This document shows, in pieces, positions 24,885-33,026 of a stretch of DNA of 64,000 nt. Within the stretch, counting starts at the first letter, position 1. Every line of letters starts with the position of its first letter. Origin of the DNA: Raineyella sp044508675 (GTDB lineage Bacteria > Actinomycetota > Actinomycetes > Propionibacteriales > Propionibacteriaceae); contig JBIQHF010000015.1 in assembly GCA_044508675.1 (NCBI GenBank), positions 1 to 64,000 on the forward strand. The letters are read 5' to 3'. The position numbers and the translations under genes were made by a program. Under the pieces are notes generated by a model. That model saw only the letters and a list, made by a program, of their open reading frames with translations, was not told where the DNA came from and ran no database searches.

Positions 24885-26087
24885 ATGAAGAACCTGCGTA
24901 TCGCCGTTGTCGGAGCCGGGATCGGTGGCCTGAGCCTGGCCCTGGCCCTGCGCCGCAAGGGCCTGGAGTGCACGCTCTACGAGCAGGCCGCCGAGCTGCG
25001 CGAGGTCGGGGCCGCCATCGCGATGTCAGCGGCGTCCACGCGGTTCTACTACGACGAGCTCGGCCTGGGCGATGCGCTCGGGGAGCGTTCGTACGAGATC
25101 CAGGCGCTGATCCACCGCGACGGGCGCGACGGCCGCAAGATCTCCGAGCATCGTTTCGACTACCGGGCCCGCTACGGTGCCCCGTTCATCGGCATCCACC
25201 GGGCCGACTTCCAGGTCGTGCTGTCCCAGGCGGTCGGCATGGACTCCATCAAGCTGCAGAAGAAGTTGCTCAGCATCGATGATTCGGGCAATGAGGCCGT
25301 CCTGCACTTTGCAGACGGCTCCAGCGCCACCGCGGACCTGGTGATCGGTGCCGATGGCGCGCGCTCGACCGTACGGCGCCTGCTGCTCGGGTACGACGAC
25401 GCCCTCTACTCGGGGGCCAGCGCCTTCCGTGGCATCGTGCCGATCGAGAAGATGCCGTCGATGCCCGATCCGGAGGCGATCCAGTTCTGGATGGGCCCGG
25501 GGCAGCACTGCCTGCACTACCCGATCAACGCCAACGGCGACCACAACTTCTTCCTGGTCGAACGCAACCCCTCCCCGTGGCCGCACAAGGCCTGGATCGC
25601 CCCGACGAACGACGAGGAGAAGCTGGCCCGCTTCCACGACTGGCATCCCGCCGTTGTCGAAATGGTCTCGGCGGTCTCCTGCACCGAGCGCTGGGCGTTG
25701 TTCAACCGGCCGCCGCTGGGCCGCTGGACCCGGGGGCGCATCACACTGCTCGGGGATGCCGCGCACGCGGTGGTGCCGCACCACGGCCAGGGGGCCAACA
25801 CCTCGGTCGAGGATGCGATCGTGCTGGCCCAGCAGCTGGCCTCCGGGCCGGACCTCGACGCGGCCCTGGCCGAGTACGAGCGACTCCGTCGTGGCCGTAC
25901 CCGCAAGATCCAGTTCGCCTCCATCACCACTGCCGACGTGCTGCACCTGCCCGACGGCGAGCGCGCCGACGAGCGCAACGCCCGACTGGCCGACCCCGGT
26001 TCCTGGGACCGCCACGTGGACTGGATCCATGGCTTCCGCCCGGGGGCCGAGGAGCCTTCCGAGCAGCAGGGCGGCACCTGGCTCTGA
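24885..26087 (+). CDS. FAD-dependent aromatic hydroxylase (salicylate/3-hydroxybenzoate hydroxylase-like)
   Basis: A 400-residue class A flavoprotein monooxygenase. GAGIGG is at residues 10-15 for FAD, the DG motif in VIGADGARSTVRR binds FAD and NAD(P)H, and the GD motif is LLGDAAHAVVPHHGQGAN. The overall pattern is that of salicylate 1-hydroxylase and 3-hydroxybenzoate 6-hydroxylase, which hydroxylate a ring carboxylate using NADH and oxygen. ATG 24885 follows the strong AGGAGGAGGAG. It sits between the PucR regulator and the Liv-type binding proteins. Which hydroxybenzoate it uses is not decidable here. Confidence 0.85.
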   Translation: MKNLRIAVVGAGIGGLSLALALRRKGLECTLYEQAAELREVGAAIAMSAASTRFYYDELGLGDALGERSYEIQALIHRDGRDGRKISEHRFDYRARYGAPFIGIHRADFQVVLSQAVGMDSIKLQKKLLSIDDSGNEAVLHFADGSSATADLVIGADGARSTVRRLLLGYDDALYSGASAFRGIVPIEKMPSMPDPEAIQFWMGPGQHCLHYPINANGDHNFFLVERNPSPWPHKAWIAPTNDEEKLARFHDWHPAVVEMVSAVSCTERWALFNRPPLGRWTRGRITLLGDAAHAVVPHHGQGANTSVEDAIVLAQQLASGPDLDAALAEYERLRRGRTRKIQFASITTADVLHLPDGERADERNARLADPGSWDRHVDWIHGFRPGAEEPSEQQGGTWL

Positions 26088-26145
26088 CCTGCGGGTCTGC
26101 CTCACCCATCGGTGACCGTATGCCACCGAAATCTTTAGGAGAACC

Positions 26146-27342
26146 ATGTCATTCTTGAGCACCAACTGGTTGCGCAAGGTCGCTGTCGTCCCGGCGGTGG
26201 TCGGCGCCATGCTGCTCACCGCGTGTGCGGGTGGCTCACTCGGAGCCAGCAACGGCGGTGACGGCGGATCGGTGAAGATCGGCCTGTCGCTCCCGAAGTC
26301 CGGCAGCTATGCCGTCCTCGGCCAGGACCTGGAGCACGGCTTCAAGCTGTACCTGGAGCAGCACGACAACAAGCTGGGCGGCAAGGAGGTGGACCTGGTC
26401 GAGACCGACGAGGGCAATGGCCCCCAGACCGGCATTCCGGCAACCGAACGCCTGGTCATCCAGGACCAGGTCTCGGCCGTCGTCGGCCTGGTCAACTCGG
26501 CCACCGCCTCCGGGGTGGCCAACACCTTCAACCAGAACAAGGTCCCGCTGATCGTCGCGAACGCCGGCTCCAACCAGCTGGTCGAGACCCCGTCGGACTA
26601 CATCTGGCGCACCAGCTTCACCAACAGTGGCGTTGATGCCCCGATGGGGCCGGAGGTGAAGGAGCAGCTCGGCGACGGCTCGGTGTACCTGCTGGGCTCG
26701 GACTACTCCGCCGGCAAGGAACACATCGCCGGATTCAAGCGAACCTTCGAGGAGGCCGGTGGCCAGATCGCGGGGGAGGAGTACACCCCGCCCTTCGGCG
26801 CCACCACCGACTGGCAGCCGTACCTCAACAACGTCCGCAACTCCGGCGCCAAGGCCGTCTACGTCTTCTATGGCGGTTCGGAGGCCGTGGCGTTCGTCCA
26901 GCAGTTCAAGCAGTTCTTGGGTGGCAGCGACATCAAGCTGTACGGCTCGGGCTTCCTGACCGAGGGCTCGGCGCTCGAGGCGCAGGGCGACAGCGCGCTG
27001 GGCGTCCAGACCGTCCTCCACTACTCCGACCAGCTCGACACCCCGCAGAACCGGGACTTCGTCTCGGCCTACACCGATGCCTTCGGGAGTGCTCCGACGG
27101 TCTACTCGGTGCAGGCGTACGACGCGGCCATGGTCCTCGACCAGGCCCTGCAGAACGCGGATGGCACCACCGGTGAGGCGATCGGGGCAGCGATCGGGCA
27201 GATCGACCGGGTCGATTCCCCGCGTGGCACCTGGCGCTTCAACGAGTCGCACGATCCGGAGCAGCAGTACTTCCTGCGCGAGGTGCAGGAGGTCGACGGC
27301 AAGCGGGTCAACGTCGTGGTCAGCGAGCTGAAGGCGCCCTGA
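26146..27342 (+). CDS. Liv-type ABC transporter substrate-binding lipoprotein, copy 1
   Basis: A 398-residue periplasmic-type binding protein of the branched-chain amino acid/aromatic (LivJ) family. The signal peptide ends in lipobox LLTACAGG; the mature start is VKIGLSLPKSGSYAVLGQDL. It delivers its ligand to the LivHMGF complex encoded downstream. AGGAGAACC precedes the ATG. A paralogue of about three-quarters identity follows at 27573; the segment around EEYTPPFGATTDWQPYLNNV is the same in both. In an aromatic-degradation island the ligand is likely an aromatic acid. Confidence 0.87.
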   Translation: MSFLSTNWLRKVAVVPAVVGAMLLTACAGGSLGASNGGDGGSVKIGLSLPKSGSYAVLGQDLEHGFKLYLEQHDNKLGGKEVDLVETDEGNGPQTGIPATERLVIQDQVSAVVGLVNSATASGVANTFNQNKVPLIVANAGSNQLVETPSDYIWRTSFTNSGVDAPMGPEVKEQLGDGSVYLLGSDYSAGKEHIAGFKRTFEEAGGQIAGEEYTPPFGATTDWQPYLNNVRNSGAKAVYVFYGGSEAVAFVQQFKQFLGGSDIKLYGSGFLTEGSALEAQGDSALGVQTVLHYSDQLDTPQNRDFVSAYTDAFGSAPTVYSVQAYDAAMVLDQALQNADGTTGEAIGAAIGQIDRVDSPRGTWRFNESHDPEQQYFLREVQEVDGKRVNVVVSELKAP

Positions 27343-27442
27343 TCGTCGGAGTGATCTACAGGGCGCAACAGATCGGCAGGTACCTAGGCAACAGCCGAGG
27401 TCGCCGCTAGGTGTTCACCTTGATGCGAAGCCTCCTCCCGCC

Positions 27443-27486
27443 CCTAGTGTGTTCCGAGTCACCCCCGGGTGTGGCGCCCGTCACAC
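27443..27486. promoter_or_regulatory. Putative promoter/operator between the two binding-protein genes
   Basis: The 230-base gap holds CCTAGTGTGT (27443-27452) and an inverted repeat GTGTG-N8-CACAC (27469-27473/27482-27486), both echoing the hydroxylase promoter. TTGATG at 27420 lies 19 bases before TAGTGT, a marginal spacing. It suggests the second binding protein can be transcribed independently with the permease genes. Confidence 0.35.
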
Positions 27487-27572
27487 ATCGTTGAGTGTTG
27501 GATCACCCCGGGCGGCGACGGCAGGACGAATGACCCGAACGACGAACGACCCGCACGATTCAAAGGAGAGTC

Positions 27573-28787
27573 ATGGCATTTCTCAGCTCCAAGCTGCGTA
27601 CGGTGGCGGCCATTCCGGCCGTGGTCGGCGCCCTCCTGCTCACCGCCTGTGGGGGCGGTTCCCTCGGAGCCGGCGGTGGCGGTGGCGACGGCTCCTCCGA
27701 AAGCGTGAAGATCGGCCTTTCTGTTCCCAAGTCCGGCACGTATGCCTCCGTGGGCAACGACATGGAGCAGGGCTTCAAGCTCTACCTGGAGGAGCACGAC
27801 AACAAGCTGGGCGGCAAGGAGGTGCAGCTGGTCGAGACCGACGAGGGCAATGGCCCCCAGACCGGCATCCCGGCCACCGAACGCCTGGTCACCCAGGAGC
27901 AGGTCTCAGCCGCGGTCGGCCTGGTCAACTCGGCCACCGCCTCCGGGGTGGCCAACACGTTCAACCAGAACCAGATCCCGCTGATCGTCGCGAACGCCGG
28001 CTCCGACAAGCTGGTCGACACCCCCTCGGATTACATCTGGCGCACCAGCTTCACCAACGGTGGTGTGAACGAGGCGGTCGGAGCCAAGGTCGCCGAGGAG
28101 GTCGGTGACGGCTCGGTCTACGTCCTGGCCACCGACTATGCCTCCGGCACCGAGCAGATGGCCGGCTTCAAGAAGTCCTTCGAGGCCGCCGGCGGTACTC
28201 TCGCCGGCGAGGAGTACACCCCGCCGTTCGGTGCCACCACCGACTGGCAGCCGTACCTCAACAACGTCCGCAACTCCGGCGCCAAGGCCGTCTACGTCTT
28301 CTACGCCGGTTCGGAGGCCGTGGCCTTCGTCCAGCAGTTCAAGCAGTTCCTCGGCGGCGAGGACATCCAGCTGTACGGCTCGGGCTTCCTGACCGAGGGT
28401 TCGGTGCTGGACGCCCAGGGTGAGGCCGCCGACGGCGTGAAGACCTCGCTGCACTACTCCGACCAGCTCGACACCCCGGAGAACAAGGCGTTCGTCGACT
28501 CCTACTCCAAGAAGTACGGCGGCGCGGTGCCGACCGTCTACGCGGTCCAGGCGTACGACGCCGCCAAGGTGCTCGACCAGGCCCTGGCCACCTCCGCCAG
28601 CACCTCCGGTGCCGACATCGGCGCGGCCATCGCCACGATCGGCGACATCGAGTCCCCGCGCGGCACCTGGCGCTTCAACGAGTCGCACGACCCCGACCAG
28701 CCGTACTACCTGCGCGAGGTGCAGGAAGTCGACGGCAAGCGGGTCAACGCAGTGGTCACCGAACTGTCGACCGTGTCGGTGGGCTGA
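27573..28787 (+). CDS. Liv-type ABC transporter substrate-binding lipoprotein, copy 2
   Basis: A 404-residue paralogue of the preceding gene, with lipobox LLTACGGG, a short Gly/Ser linker and the mature start SVKIGLSVPKSGTYASVGND. The ligand-cleft regions LVNSATASGVANTFNQN and VYVFYAGSEAVAFVQQFKQF are nearly the same as in copy 1, while the flanks differ, so ligand range may be similar but not identical. AAAGGAGAG precedes the ATG. Only seven bases separate its stop from the LivH-type permease, so it is the operon-proximal partner. Confidence 0.87.
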   Translation: MAFLSSKLRTVAAIPAVVGALLLTACGGGSLGAGGGGGDGSSESVKIGLSVPKSGTYASVGNDMEQGFKLYLEEHDNKLGGKEVQLVETDEGNGPQTGIPATERLVTQEQVSAAVGLVNSATASGVANTFNQNQIPLIVANAGSDKLVDTPSDYIWRTSFTNGGVNEAVGAKVAEEVGDGSVYVLATDYASGTEQMAGFKKSFEAAGGTLAGEEYTPPFGATTDWQPYLNNVRNSGAKAVYVFYAGSEAVAFVQQFKQFLGGEDIQLYGSGFLTEGSVLDAQGEAADGVKTSLHYSDQLDTPENKAFVDSYSKKYGGAVPTVYAVQAYDAAKVLDQALATSASTSGADIGAAIATIGDIESPRGTWRFNESHDPDQPYYLREVQEVDGKRVNAVVTELSTVSVG

Positions 28788-28794
28788 TCCAGCC

Positions 28795-29685
28795 ATGGAA
28801 TGGTTCGCTGACAACTCCGTCACCATGGTGAACGGCGTCGCCCTCGGCGCGGTGCTGTTCATCGTGGCGATCGGACTCTCCCTGGTCTTCGGGACCATGG
28901 ACGTGCTCAACCTGGCGCACGGTTCCATCGCCCTGCTCGGCGCGTACGTCGGGGTGGCCGTGCTCGGTGGGGGCGCCTCCAGCGCCCTCTCGTTCGCGGC
29001 GGTCCTGATCGCCGCGATGGTCGGATTGTTGGCGGGCGTGTTGTTGGCGGTGCTGACGACATCGGTCAACGATCACCTCCGACAAGCCATGCTGACCCTG
29101 GGCGTCTCGATGATCGTCGCCGACCTGCTGCTGATGGTCTTCGGCGGCGACGTGAAGTCCGTGCCCCCGCCCCCGGCACTGTCGGGCACGGTCCCCTTCC
29201 TGTTCGGCGCCCCCTATCCGGTCTACCGCCTGGTGATGATCGGCGTCGGCCTGGTCGTCGGCGTGGGTCTGTGGCTGCTGCTGGAGCGGACCTCCATCGG
29301 TGCCGTCGTCCGGGCCACGGTGAACGACCGCGGCATGGTCGAGGCGATCGGCGTACGCACCCGCCTGGTGCTGGCCGGTGTCTTCGGTGGCGGTGCCGCG
29401 CTGGCCGCCGTCGGAGGCCTGATCGCCGCGCCGCTGATGGGTGCCCAGCCGGGCAACGACAACCTGATGCTGGTCTACGCCCTGGTCATCGTCGTGATCG
29501 GTGGCCTGGGATCGCTCAAGGGCGCGGCCGTCGGTGCGCTGCTGGTCGGACAGGTGCAGACGCTCGGCGTGGCACTGCTGTCGGGCTACGCGTCGTTCCT
29601 GATGTTCGCCGTGATGGCGCTGGTGCTGCTGATCAAGCCGGCCGGCCTGCTGCCCTCCAAGCATGGACACGGAGGTGGACACTGA
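28795..29685 (+). CDS. livH: LivH-type ABC permease
   Basis: A 296-residue inner-membrane permease of the branched-chain/aromatic uptake family with about eight hydrophobic helices. It contains the LivH signature near the start (FGTMDVLNLAHGSIALLGAY) and the ATPase-coupling region GVRTRLVLAGVFGGGAALAA. It forms the translocation channel with LivM. The ATG at 28795 starts the family's usual N terminus. It is translationally coupled to LivM by TGATG at 29683-29687. Confidence 0.9.
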   Translation: MEWFADNSVTMVNGVALGAVLFIVAIGLSLVFGTMDVLNLAHGSIALLGAYVGVAVLGGGASSALSFAAVLIAAMVGLLAGVLLAVLTTSVNDHLRQAMLTLGVSMIVADLLLMVFGGDVKSVPPPPALSGTVPFLFGAPYPVYRLVMIGVGLVVGVGLWLLLERTSIGAVVRATVNDRGMVEAIGVRTRLVLAGVFGGGAALAAVGGLIAAPLMGAQPGNDNLMLVYALVIVVIGGLGSLKGAAVGALLVGQVQTLGVALLSGYASFLMFAVMALVLLIKPAGLLPSKHGHGGGH

Positions 29686-30791
29686 TGACCGCCACGAACA
29701 AGATCGGCCTCCCCGACGGCGATGCCACGGGCGCTCCGGCGGCCGCCGCCGACGGCACCGCGGCCCACGCCGGGACCGTACGCAAGGGTGCGGCCGACCC
29801 GCCCCGGCATGCGCTCACCGGGCCGAAGCGCCGCTGGCTCGGCCTGGCCCTGGTGGTCGTGGCGATCCTGGTGCTGGCCTCGGCGCCGTTCTGGCTCGCC
29901 CCCTACCCGGTGTCGATGCTGTCGCGCATCCTCGCCTTCGCCCTGCTGGTGGTGAGCGTCGACCTGCTCACCGGCTACACCGGCCTGCCCACGCTCGGCC
30001 AGGTGGCCTACTTCGGCGCCGGCGCGTACACCGCCGGCCTGGTCGGGGTGCACCTGACCAGCAACGCGTTCGTCCAGCTCATCGCCGGCACCCTGGTCGC
30101 GGCGGTCCTGGCGCTGATCACCGGTGTGGTCGCCGTCCGGACCAAGGGCTTCGTGTTCCTGATGGTCACCCTGGCCATCACCGAACTCGCCCACCAGCAG
30201 GCCCAGACGATGGATCTGACCGGCGGCTCGAACGGGCTGTCCGGCATCCCCAGCATCTCGCTGCTGCCCACCAGTGGTCCGCTGGTGCTGACCGGCTACG
30301 TGTACTGGTGGGTGCTGTTCGTGTTCCTGTTCGGTGTGGCCCTGGCCGCCATCCTGGTCAAGTCGCCGATGGGCCGCTCGATGCGCGGCATCCGCGACGG
30401 CGAGGACCGGATGCGGGCGATCGGGCGGCGGACGTTCGTGGCCAAGCTGGTCGCGTTCACCTTCGCCGGATCCCTGGCCGGCATGGCCGGTACGGCCTGG
30501 ACCGCGCAGGCACGATTCGTCTCCCCCGGTGACATGGCCTTCGCGCTCGCCGCGGTGGCCCTGCTGGCGGTGGTGTTCGGTGGCGCCGGGACCCTCTGGG
30601 GCCCGATCGTGGCCGCCGCCATCGTGATCCTGATCCGCGACGAGATCGGCGCCATCGCCGACGGCCGCGGCGGAATGATCCTGGGCTTCGTGTTCGTCAT
30701 CGCCGTGTTCCTGCTGCCGCGTGGCATCGCCGGGATCCGTCGCAAGCGGGCCGCCGTGGGACCGACCCCGGTGGCCGGAGAGGAGTCCTGA
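29685..30791 (+). CDS. livM: LivM-type ABC permease
   Basis: A 368-residue second permease. A ~45-residue Ala-rich cytoplasmic extension precedes the first helix; then come SVDLLTGYTGLPTLGQVAYF (the LivM signature), LTGGSNGLSGIPS, and the coupling helix RDGEDRMRAIGRRTFVAKLV. The start overlaps the LivH stop and its own stop overlaps the LivG start, both as TGATG, so H, M and G are co-translated. Confidence 0.9.
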   Translation: MTATNKIGLPDGDATGAPAAAADGTAAHAGTVRKGAADPPRHALTGPKRRWLGLALVVVAILVLASAPFWLAPYPVSMLSRILAFALLVVSVDLLTGYTGLPTLGQVAYFGAGAYTAGLVGVHLTSNAFVQLIAGTLVAAVLALITGVVAVRTKGFVFLMVTLAITELAHQQAQTMDLTGGSNGLSGIPSISLLPTSGPLVLTGYVYWWVLFVFLFGVALAAILVKSPMGRSMRGIRDGEDRMRAIGRRTFVAKLVAFTFAGSLAGMAGTAWTAQARFVSPGDMAFALAAVALLAVVFGGAGTLWGPIVAAAIVILIRDEIGAIADGRGGMILGFVFVIAVFLLPRGIAGIRRKRAAVGPTPVAGEES

Positions 30792-31585
30792 TGGCCGACA
30801 CCCTGCTCAAGCTCGACGGGGTCAGCCTGCACTACGGATCGCTGAAGGCCGTCGACGGGGTGAGCTTCGAGGTCGAGCGTGGCGCCCGCCATGCCCTGAT
30901 CGGGCCGAACGGCGCCGGCAAGTCCACGCTGTTCTCGGTCATCGGCGGGGCCCGCAGGGCCACCGCCGGGTCGATCACCTTCAACGGCCACGACGTCACC
31001 CACGACTCGGAGTCCGCCCGAGCCCGGGCCGGGCTGGTGCGGACTTTCCAGCACTCCAGCCTGTTCCTGGGCATGTCGGTGCTGGACAACGTGGCACTGG
31101 CGGTGGAGGGGTTCGAGGGCACGCCGTGGCGCTGGTTCCCCTACCCGCGCAGTGACCGCCGGATCCGGGAGCGCACCATGGAGCACCTGGACAGCGTCGG
31201 CCTGGCCGACCGGGCCCAGGAGATGTGCGGCAACCTGTCGCACGGCGAGCGGCGCCAGTTGGAGGTCGGCATGGTGCTGGCCTGCAACCCGAGCATGGTG
31301 CTGTTCGACGAACCGGCCGCGGGCATGTCGGCGGCGGAGACGCACCGCTTCATGGAGCTGATCGAGTCGCTGCCCTCCGACGTCACGGTGCTGATCGTCG
31401 AGCACGACCTGGACCTGGTGTTCCGCCTCGCCCAGTCGGTCAGCGTGCTGGCCGCCGGCCGGCTGATCGCCCACGGCAGCCCGGCCGAGGTCCGCGACAA
31501 CGAGGACGTCAAGATCGCCTACCTCGGGGACTCCGAGGGACTGGAACCGCTGTTCTTCACAGGAGGTGGCCCCCATGCTGCTTGA
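30791..31585 (+). CDS. livG: LivG-type ABC ATPase
   Basis: A 264-residue ATPase energising import. Walker A is GPNGAGKST (38-46), the Q loop is in LVRTFQHSSLFLGMSVLDNV, the signature is LSHGERRQLEVGM and Walker B is MVLFDEPAAGMS, followed by the switch His in IVEHDLDLVF. The signature has LSHGE instead of LSGGE, common in LivG proteins. It overlaps the LivF start by 11 bases. Confidence 0.9.
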   Translation: MADTLLKLDGVSLHYGSLKAVDGVSFEVERGARHALIGPNGAGKSTLFSVIGGARRATAGSITFNGHDVTHDSESARARAGLVRTFQHSSLFLGMSVLDNVALAVEGFEGTPWRWFPYPRSDRRIRERTMEHLDSVGLADRAQEMCGNLSHGERRQLEVGMVLACNPSMVLFDEPAAGMSAAETHRFMELIESLPSDVTVLIVEHDLDLVFRLAQSVSVLAAGRLIAHGSPAEVRDNEDVKIAYLGDSEGLEPLFFTGGGPHAA

Positions 31586-32270
31586 GGTCAAGGATCTGGT
31601 CGCCGGCTACGAGGGCAGCCGCGTTCTCAACGGTGTCAGCCTCAGCGTGGACACCGGCGAGTCCGTGGCCGTGCTCGGCCGCAACGGAGTCGGCAAGACC
31701 ACCCTGATGGAATCGATCATGGGGCTGGTCCGCCCCACCTCCGGAGAGGTCCGCATCAACGGGGTCGACCTGGCGCGCAAGCCACCGAGCATGCTGGCCC
31801 GCGCCGGGGTCGGCATCGTCCCCCAGGGACGGCGGGTGTTCGCCTCGCTCACCGTGGAGGAGCACCTGCAGATCGCCGTGCGCAAGCGGGGTGAGTGGAC
31901 CCGCCAGGCGGTGATGGAGCTGATGCCGCGGCTGGGGGAGCGGCGCAACAACCTCGGCTCCCAGCTGTCCGGCGGTGAGCAGCAGATGCTGGCCATCGGC
32001 CGGGCCCTGGTCGGCAACCCGAAGCTGCTGGTGCTCGACGAGCCCTCCGACGGTCTCGCCCCCGCCGTGGTGAACCAGGTCGGGGAGGTGCTCACCCAGC
32101 TGCGATCCACCGGCCTGGCGGTGCTCATCGTCGAGCAGGACCTGCGGCTCGCGTTCGATGTCGCCGAGCGGGTGATGGTGATGCAGAAGGGCGAGATCGT
32201 CCACCGCAGCGCGACCGCGGACTTCCGCGCCGACGGGGACCGCGCGCACGCCCTGCTCGGGGTCGGCTGA
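31575..32270 (+). CDS. livF: LivF-type ABC ATPase
   Basis: A 231-residue partner ATPase. Walker A is GRNGVGKTT (35-43), the Q-loop region VGIVPQGRRVFASLTVEEHL is typical of LivF, the signature is LSGGEQQML and Walker B is LLVLDEPSDGL. ATG 31575 lies eight bases after AGGAGG; GTG 31566 is an in-frame alternative. It is the last gene of the importer operon, followed by a hairpin terminator at 32306. Confidence 0.9.
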   Translation: MLLEVKDLVAGYEGSRVLNGVSLSVDTGESVAVLGRNGVGKTTLMESIMGLVRPTSGEVRINGVDLARKPPSMLARAGVGIVPQGRRVFASLTVEEHLQIAVRKRGEWTRQAVMELMPRLGERRNNLGSQLSGGEQQMLAIGRALVGNPKLLVLDEPSDGLAPAVVNQVGEVLTQLRSTGLAVLIVEQDLRLAFDVAERVMVMQKGEIVHRSATADFRADGDRAHALLGVG

Positions 32271-32305
32271 GCGGGTCGGACAACCACCAACCAACCATGG
32301 ACCGG

Positions 32306-32341
32306 GCGGGTCCTGCCGGAGACACTGCCGGCAGGACCCGC
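32306..32341 (+). terminator. Hairpin terminator of the Liv operon
   Basis: GCGGGTCCTGCCGG (32306-32319) pairs perfectly with CCGGCAGGACCCGC (32328-32341) around an eight-base loop, 35 bases after the livF stop. There is no long T run, as is common for actinobacterial terminators. Confidence 0.8.
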
Positions 32342-33026
32342 TCTGACGCCACCAGGTTCGTAAGAGATGTCGGGCTTGCAGTAGAAGATGTCGGGCTTGT
32401 CAATGGTCTGCAGCGTCACCCCAGGTCACCTCGGTGATGGTGTGGGCGGTGTCGTCGTCGACCTGGGACCAGGTGTTGTTGAGCAGGTGGGCGGGCGGAA
32501 CCCGCGCGGGACGGTTGCCCCCCAGACGCCGGGGAACATAGAGGTGTGGCAGACGGAGACGGTGGACACAGCGCAGAGCGCGAGGCGGATCCGGGGCCCG
32601 GGGCTTCGACGTCTCGCCCGTCATCCTGGTCATCGTCGCATTGGTGCTGCTCGTCGTCGCCGGCCAGTCACGCCGCCACCGGCGCCACGTCCTCGGCATT
32701 GCGACCGGGTCCATCGAGCCCTCGACGTCCGCTGTCATCGGCCTGGGCGTGGGGGCCCTCCTGCTGGAGGTCATCACGCTCATGCTGGTCTTCGGCGGCC
32801 AGCGGTGAGCGGGCAGCCGATCATTGTGCTCGTGGTCACGTCAACCATGGGAGCTCCTCCACGCGGTGGACGGCCCCAGCCTGGCGAGGGAGTCGATCGA
32901 CACCTTGGTGACCAGCGCCACATCTGGCGCCCACGGACAACTGGTGTGGCGCGTAGCGACAAGAAGCGCCGCCGCGGTTCGGAAAGACTTGTTCCACTCT
33001 CAACGAGGAGAAGAAGGAGCAGTCAC
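32342..33026. other. Gene-poor scar between Liv operon and benzaldehyde dehydrogenase
   Basis: About 685 bases without an intact recognisable gene. It contains AGATGTCGGGCTTG twice (32365-32378 and 32386-32399, 21 bases apart), a minus-strand frame ending LLNNTWSQVDDDTAHTITEV just before TGA near 32402, a short membrane-protein frame (32546-32808) and a minus-strand tail LVTKVSIDSLARLGPSTAWR around 32850-32930. These look like ends of several lost genes or a degraded insertion. Confidence 0.5.
32546..32808 (+). pseudogene. Small two-helix membrane protein, probably frameshifted
   Basis: From 32602 to the stop at 32806-32808 the frame reads FDVSPVILVIVALVLLVVAG, then a basic loop QSRRHRRH, then SAVIGLGVGALLLEVITLML and VFGGQR, which is clearly protein-like with two membrane helices. 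That frame has no start codon. A GTG at 32546 reads MADGDGGHSAEREADPGPG in another frame and would join it if one G were restored in the run near 32599-32603. The family is not recognised. Confidence 0.4.
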
